Assembly: GCF_009912395.1 (NCBI RefSeq)
Contig: NZ_WNDO01000025.1
Location: 1-64,000 of the forward strand
Length of the DNA: 64,000 bases
Direction of reading: 5' to 3'
Source of the DNA: Luteibacter sp.
GTDB lineage: Bacteria > Pseudomonadota > Gammaproteobacteria > Xanthomonadales > Rhodanobacteraceae
A program made the position numbers and the translations under genes. Positions 63,601 to 64,000 of this stretch are shown one piece after another. How positions within the stretch are numbered: position 1 is the stretch's first letter; each line of letters starts with the position of its first letter. Under the pieces are notes generated by a model. The model ran no database searches. It was not told where the DNA came from and was given only the letters and a program-made list of their open reading frames with translations.

Positions 63601-64000
63601 CGATGGTGTTCGCCGGTCGTATCTTCGTGTCGCTCGGTAAGCCGCTCTACATGAAGAACGTGATGGCGGCCGATGGCACGTTGGGCTTCGCCGGTCCGGA
63701 TCTCAACAATCCGACCGATCCGAATACCAACATCCGCTTCGACTGGTACGAGTTCACGTGGGGCAGCAATGGCATGTGGTTCAACACCACGCAGGTGGAC
63801 CAGTTCGGCATTCCGTTGACCGAAGACCTGTACGGTGACAACAAGACCAGCCACCAGAGCGGTGGTATCACGGAGAGCCGTGCGCAGATCCTGGGCGAAT
63901 ACAACCAGGAAGTGCCCGCGGAATTCCGTCTCGCCGATCCGAACCCGCTCCGCATCATCGCGCCGGGCAAGGGTGCCTTCAACGCCGGCCAGGCGCAGGC
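57651..64000 (+). CDS. Giant secreted multidomain glycoside hydrolase (GH2-like to GH64-like), 3' end outside window
   Basis: The frame is open from 57651 to the window edge (more than 2116 residues). A signal peptide (about 1-34, ending AQA) is followed by a GH2-type sugar-binding, Ig-like and barrel region (about 48-700). Its nucleophile Glu is in VWGAEYWGIG, but the acid/base position reads AWETDNGS, where Asn-Gly replaces Asn-Glu. Then come Ig-like domains (about 987-1255), a discoidin/CBM32-like domain (about 1258-1388), a DUF1566-like domain (about 1388-1513), another Ig, a Gly/Asn linker, a second CBM32-like domain (about 1646-1778), an Ig, a Gly/Thr linker, and a GH64-type beta-1,3-glucanase domain from about 1895 (FVGAQLRNLTNGVWSDDQIY and FDWYEFTWGSNGMWFNTTQV). 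Probably attacks fungal or plant beta-glucans outside the cell. Confidence 0.88.
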   Translation, partial: MKSHPASPPGSPGRRRLSAFIAMALLGATVTAQAVTLAPSDRQDINIGATPWKYTKQATVNPNDPTVYAPLPNGDDGAAVNLDDSKWLTVGLPHAANDFTTFINQESGGGQGSLDGSLSWYRKVLTDSASYRGKKVMLEFEGVHTGDRVYVNGTFVPGTGALNQPNQPNANATHVYGFIPHIVDLTPYLRYDGTDVIAVKVERDGGDIFEDPGFGGAFRFGQSEAGIFRPVKLHVTNLVHIPENVYEGQNTWGTYVGTQSLGQNNQSAVIDVQTNVVNDSDVPKTVTLTTQIVDENGKVVASDQQQELAPHQAPSDVTPVFDQHLTVSGGDLHLWWPNGSLHNVPRAGDTGRPRPYMYKVFHIVSIDGAIVDAKQSTLGIRTITWDKSYPYVNGERIRADGASGRYDYPALGSSVPEEQQWRDLQLFAAGGGNMWRPGHSSSSPEFVDAADALGVFIIQPSGDGEGGFDKECASKGDATAVSQCLYMRNVKREVHRDMVIRDRSHPSILAWETDNGSILNSFALELRALAAKWDDIAPRAASDRSGATDPVTGQPILNGDLFSCSKAGCETSMKAGAFKNLPVWGAEYWGIGSQRQAYDAQLAMALNYLVPYSQARSVGTFGMAQWYFADTPGETGNFDEGTEDPTHWVYQHINGDPNQPIATYPDGTKIKNFAHNVRSLGDSMVDQNRFPKMIYYIYDALWTPFQLQPVVKLANTWNRSGDIRVSGFTNCPAARLLVNDVQQGTDQQPNDWTSIDQASYNLVNGNAGDPNGPSETTGKMQNVAQAAATTKLPQQVHWDVTWQAGTAKLQCIGTDGNVVQDANGQPVEDVLTTAGKPDHILLTVVPDVALTKPDGSSFAVTANGSDAAFIEARVLDANNVLVPVDGDVNVTFAVTTGDSLVTYQGGTQQLVDWSAGSTTNSDGSQEPIHGYHAPGNPELKFEGGLQKIALRTKFTPGQVTVTATAAGMLPGSATFQISSVQQPSTPAGPPSLIATPQDDSVTVGSSGHFEAAVSGAQPMTFTWKKNGVVIDGATTSAYDTPPTQLGDDGSTYTVAAHNGLGDTPDSAPATLHVFPAQAVTITQPLQAVTVDAGQPVHFQVAAGGSPKLSYKWFRNGTQIVGADGPSYDISAAQASDAANFSVEVDNPVAPATSGPVALTVNAARPPVFTTSLGDVRANLGQSASFTASVTGSAPFHYQWKHGDLAVGTDSPTLTIPAVSQTDVGGYQVIVTNILGDASAATSNVAQLTLAPPGANLAREKVTYASGVQDANGTPSSFAVDGDGTTRWASEQDSDPAKSDAAWFEVDLGAVQTFDHVVIKWEAAYGADYKIQVSNDKDTGFTDVLENSTGVGGTDDLSFPQPVTGRYVRMQGVKRGTQYGYSMYEFEVYNTPSCCSTNDRFNVIDDNHVTDTLSGLTWERHERGFADQGAQYKRSNAIGDCGKVNARIPSAAEALAITGKNLSTNAFPEDWSTWTSDNDPGDADKALMVSRSGDVTPQLAENYPGNAICVSGSAAPLAAPVISTQPTAQTAGVGRSAHFAVAATGTGQMTYEWFKNGDSVSVTYDGTYATPALTSADNTAQYQVKVTNAQGIATLSTTVQLTVDNSNSGFDLPSWETPPQNTGGNQGNNGTGNSDNPGTPGDGQNGVNVALHAKATSLKNESDQYLGPANAVDGDFTTRWGSSFDPEAWIALDLGSPQTFDHVILRWENAYSTSHNIEVSNTGNDNDWQPVTAQPFAGQGGVERVDFPAQTARYVRMHSLAKNTAGYGVSLWEFEVYNPVTPQFVTQPSAQALTAGQTATFTVSVKASGQPAYQWRFNGVNIPGATQATYTKVVATTDAGNYDVVVTNGLGQSVTSNPAVLTVAAASQGTGDQGTGTQTGTGTSGGTGSGSNDPSQGFNYDVFPGFVGAQLRNLTNGVWSDDQIYVEVIAKDPNNNNAYSWLKPDGTIVAMSVNDNTGPGHLTKNGDTFPNYSFTLAQSKLLKIPMVFAGRIFVSLGKPLYMKNVMAADGTLGFAGPDLNNPTDPNTNIRFDWYEFTWGSNGMWFNTTQVDQFGIPLTEDLYGDNKTSHQSGGITESRAQILGEYNQEVPAEFRLADPNPLRIIAPGKGAFNAGQAQ

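Noticed and set aside
57699..63854. A 2051-codon open frame on the minus strand opposite the giant glycosidase
   Set aside because: It is a mirror of the real plus-strand gene: its product is a repetitive Val/Arg/His/Gly-rich sequence without domains, as expected for the antisense of GC-rich coding DNA. The plus frame has a signal peptide and recognisable domains.

Overview
The window is 64 kb of high-GC, densely coding chromosomal DNA from a gammaproteobacterium of the order Xanthomonadales (Lysobacterales). A member of the Rhodanobacteraceae (Luteibacter/Dyella type) fits best. The main reasons are the tonB-exbB-exbD1-exbD2-pdxJ block known from Xanthomonas, a very large TonB-dependent receptor of the Oar type, a DcaP-like porin, and a protein ending in what looks like the C-terminal secretion domain (XVIPCD) of Xanthomonadales type IV secretion effectors. 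I see no rRNA, tRNA, CRISPR array, transposase or prophage module.

Layout. 1-2.3 kb: TonB energy transducer (5' end outside the window), ExbB and two ExbD proteins, closed by a strong terminator and a REP doublet. 2.3-3.8 kb (minus): pdxJ and an Sfp-type phosphopantetheinyl transferase. 3.9-13.4 kb: an acetate-switch locus, made of a CrbS-type SLC5-fused hybrid kinase, a CrbR-type LuxR response regulator and acs, with a divergent DcaP-like porin and an MHS-family transporter carrying a large cysteine-containing insertion. 13.5-18 kb: MgtC-like protein, then an Oar-like TonB-dependent receptor with a well-marked promoter and 5' hairpin. 18-25 kb: PA0069-type radical SAM protein behind a LexA2-like box, small secreted proteins, a membrane protein with a carbohydrate-binding-like domain, an orphan YezG-like putative immunity protein, GST, GNAT, an AlaX editing protein, and a GlxA-type regulator facing a MAPEG protein across an 11-11-11 palindrome. 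25.9-31 kb: aldo/keto reductase, AraC, LysR, Tat-exported SDR and a secreted cupin. 31-36 kb: periplasmic thiol-redox pair (TlpA-like and DsbG), a YfaP/TPR protein and a CE4 polysaccharide deacetylase. 35.3-40.3 kb: an OmpR-type regulator with a degenerate receiver, in line with a two-gene RND efflux pump. 40.2-48.4 kb: LysR/NmrA pair, a DUF2252 protein flanked by two DnaA-box inverted repeats of identical geometry, the putative type IV secretion effector, and an AraC/GMC-oxidoreductase pair. 48.4-50.2 kb: two small proteins and a DNA alkylation repair pair (Ogt-like, AlkB). 50.2-55 kb: a LysR-controlled five-gene cassette (CMD protein, bicupin, flavin amine oxidase, two SDRs each lacking a different catalytic residue). 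55-57.3 kb: MocR/PdxR regulator and GNAT. 57.65 kb to the end: one giant secreted protein combining a GH2-type region, Ig-like repeats, two discoidin/CBM32-like domains, a DUF1566-like domain and a GH64-type beta-1,3-glucanase domain, still open at the window edge.

The genes suggest a free-living or plant/fungus-associated bacterium that scavenges polymers (TonB system, Oar receptor, glucanase), switches to acetate, detoxifies redox and xenobiotic stress, and may antagonise other cells by type IV secretion. The points most worth following are the putative effector without an adjacent immunity gene, the paired DnaA-box repeats around the DUF2252 gene, the giant glycosidase, the LexA2-like box at the radical SAM gene, the pseudo-receiver regulator, and the LysR cassette with two catalytically altered SDRs.
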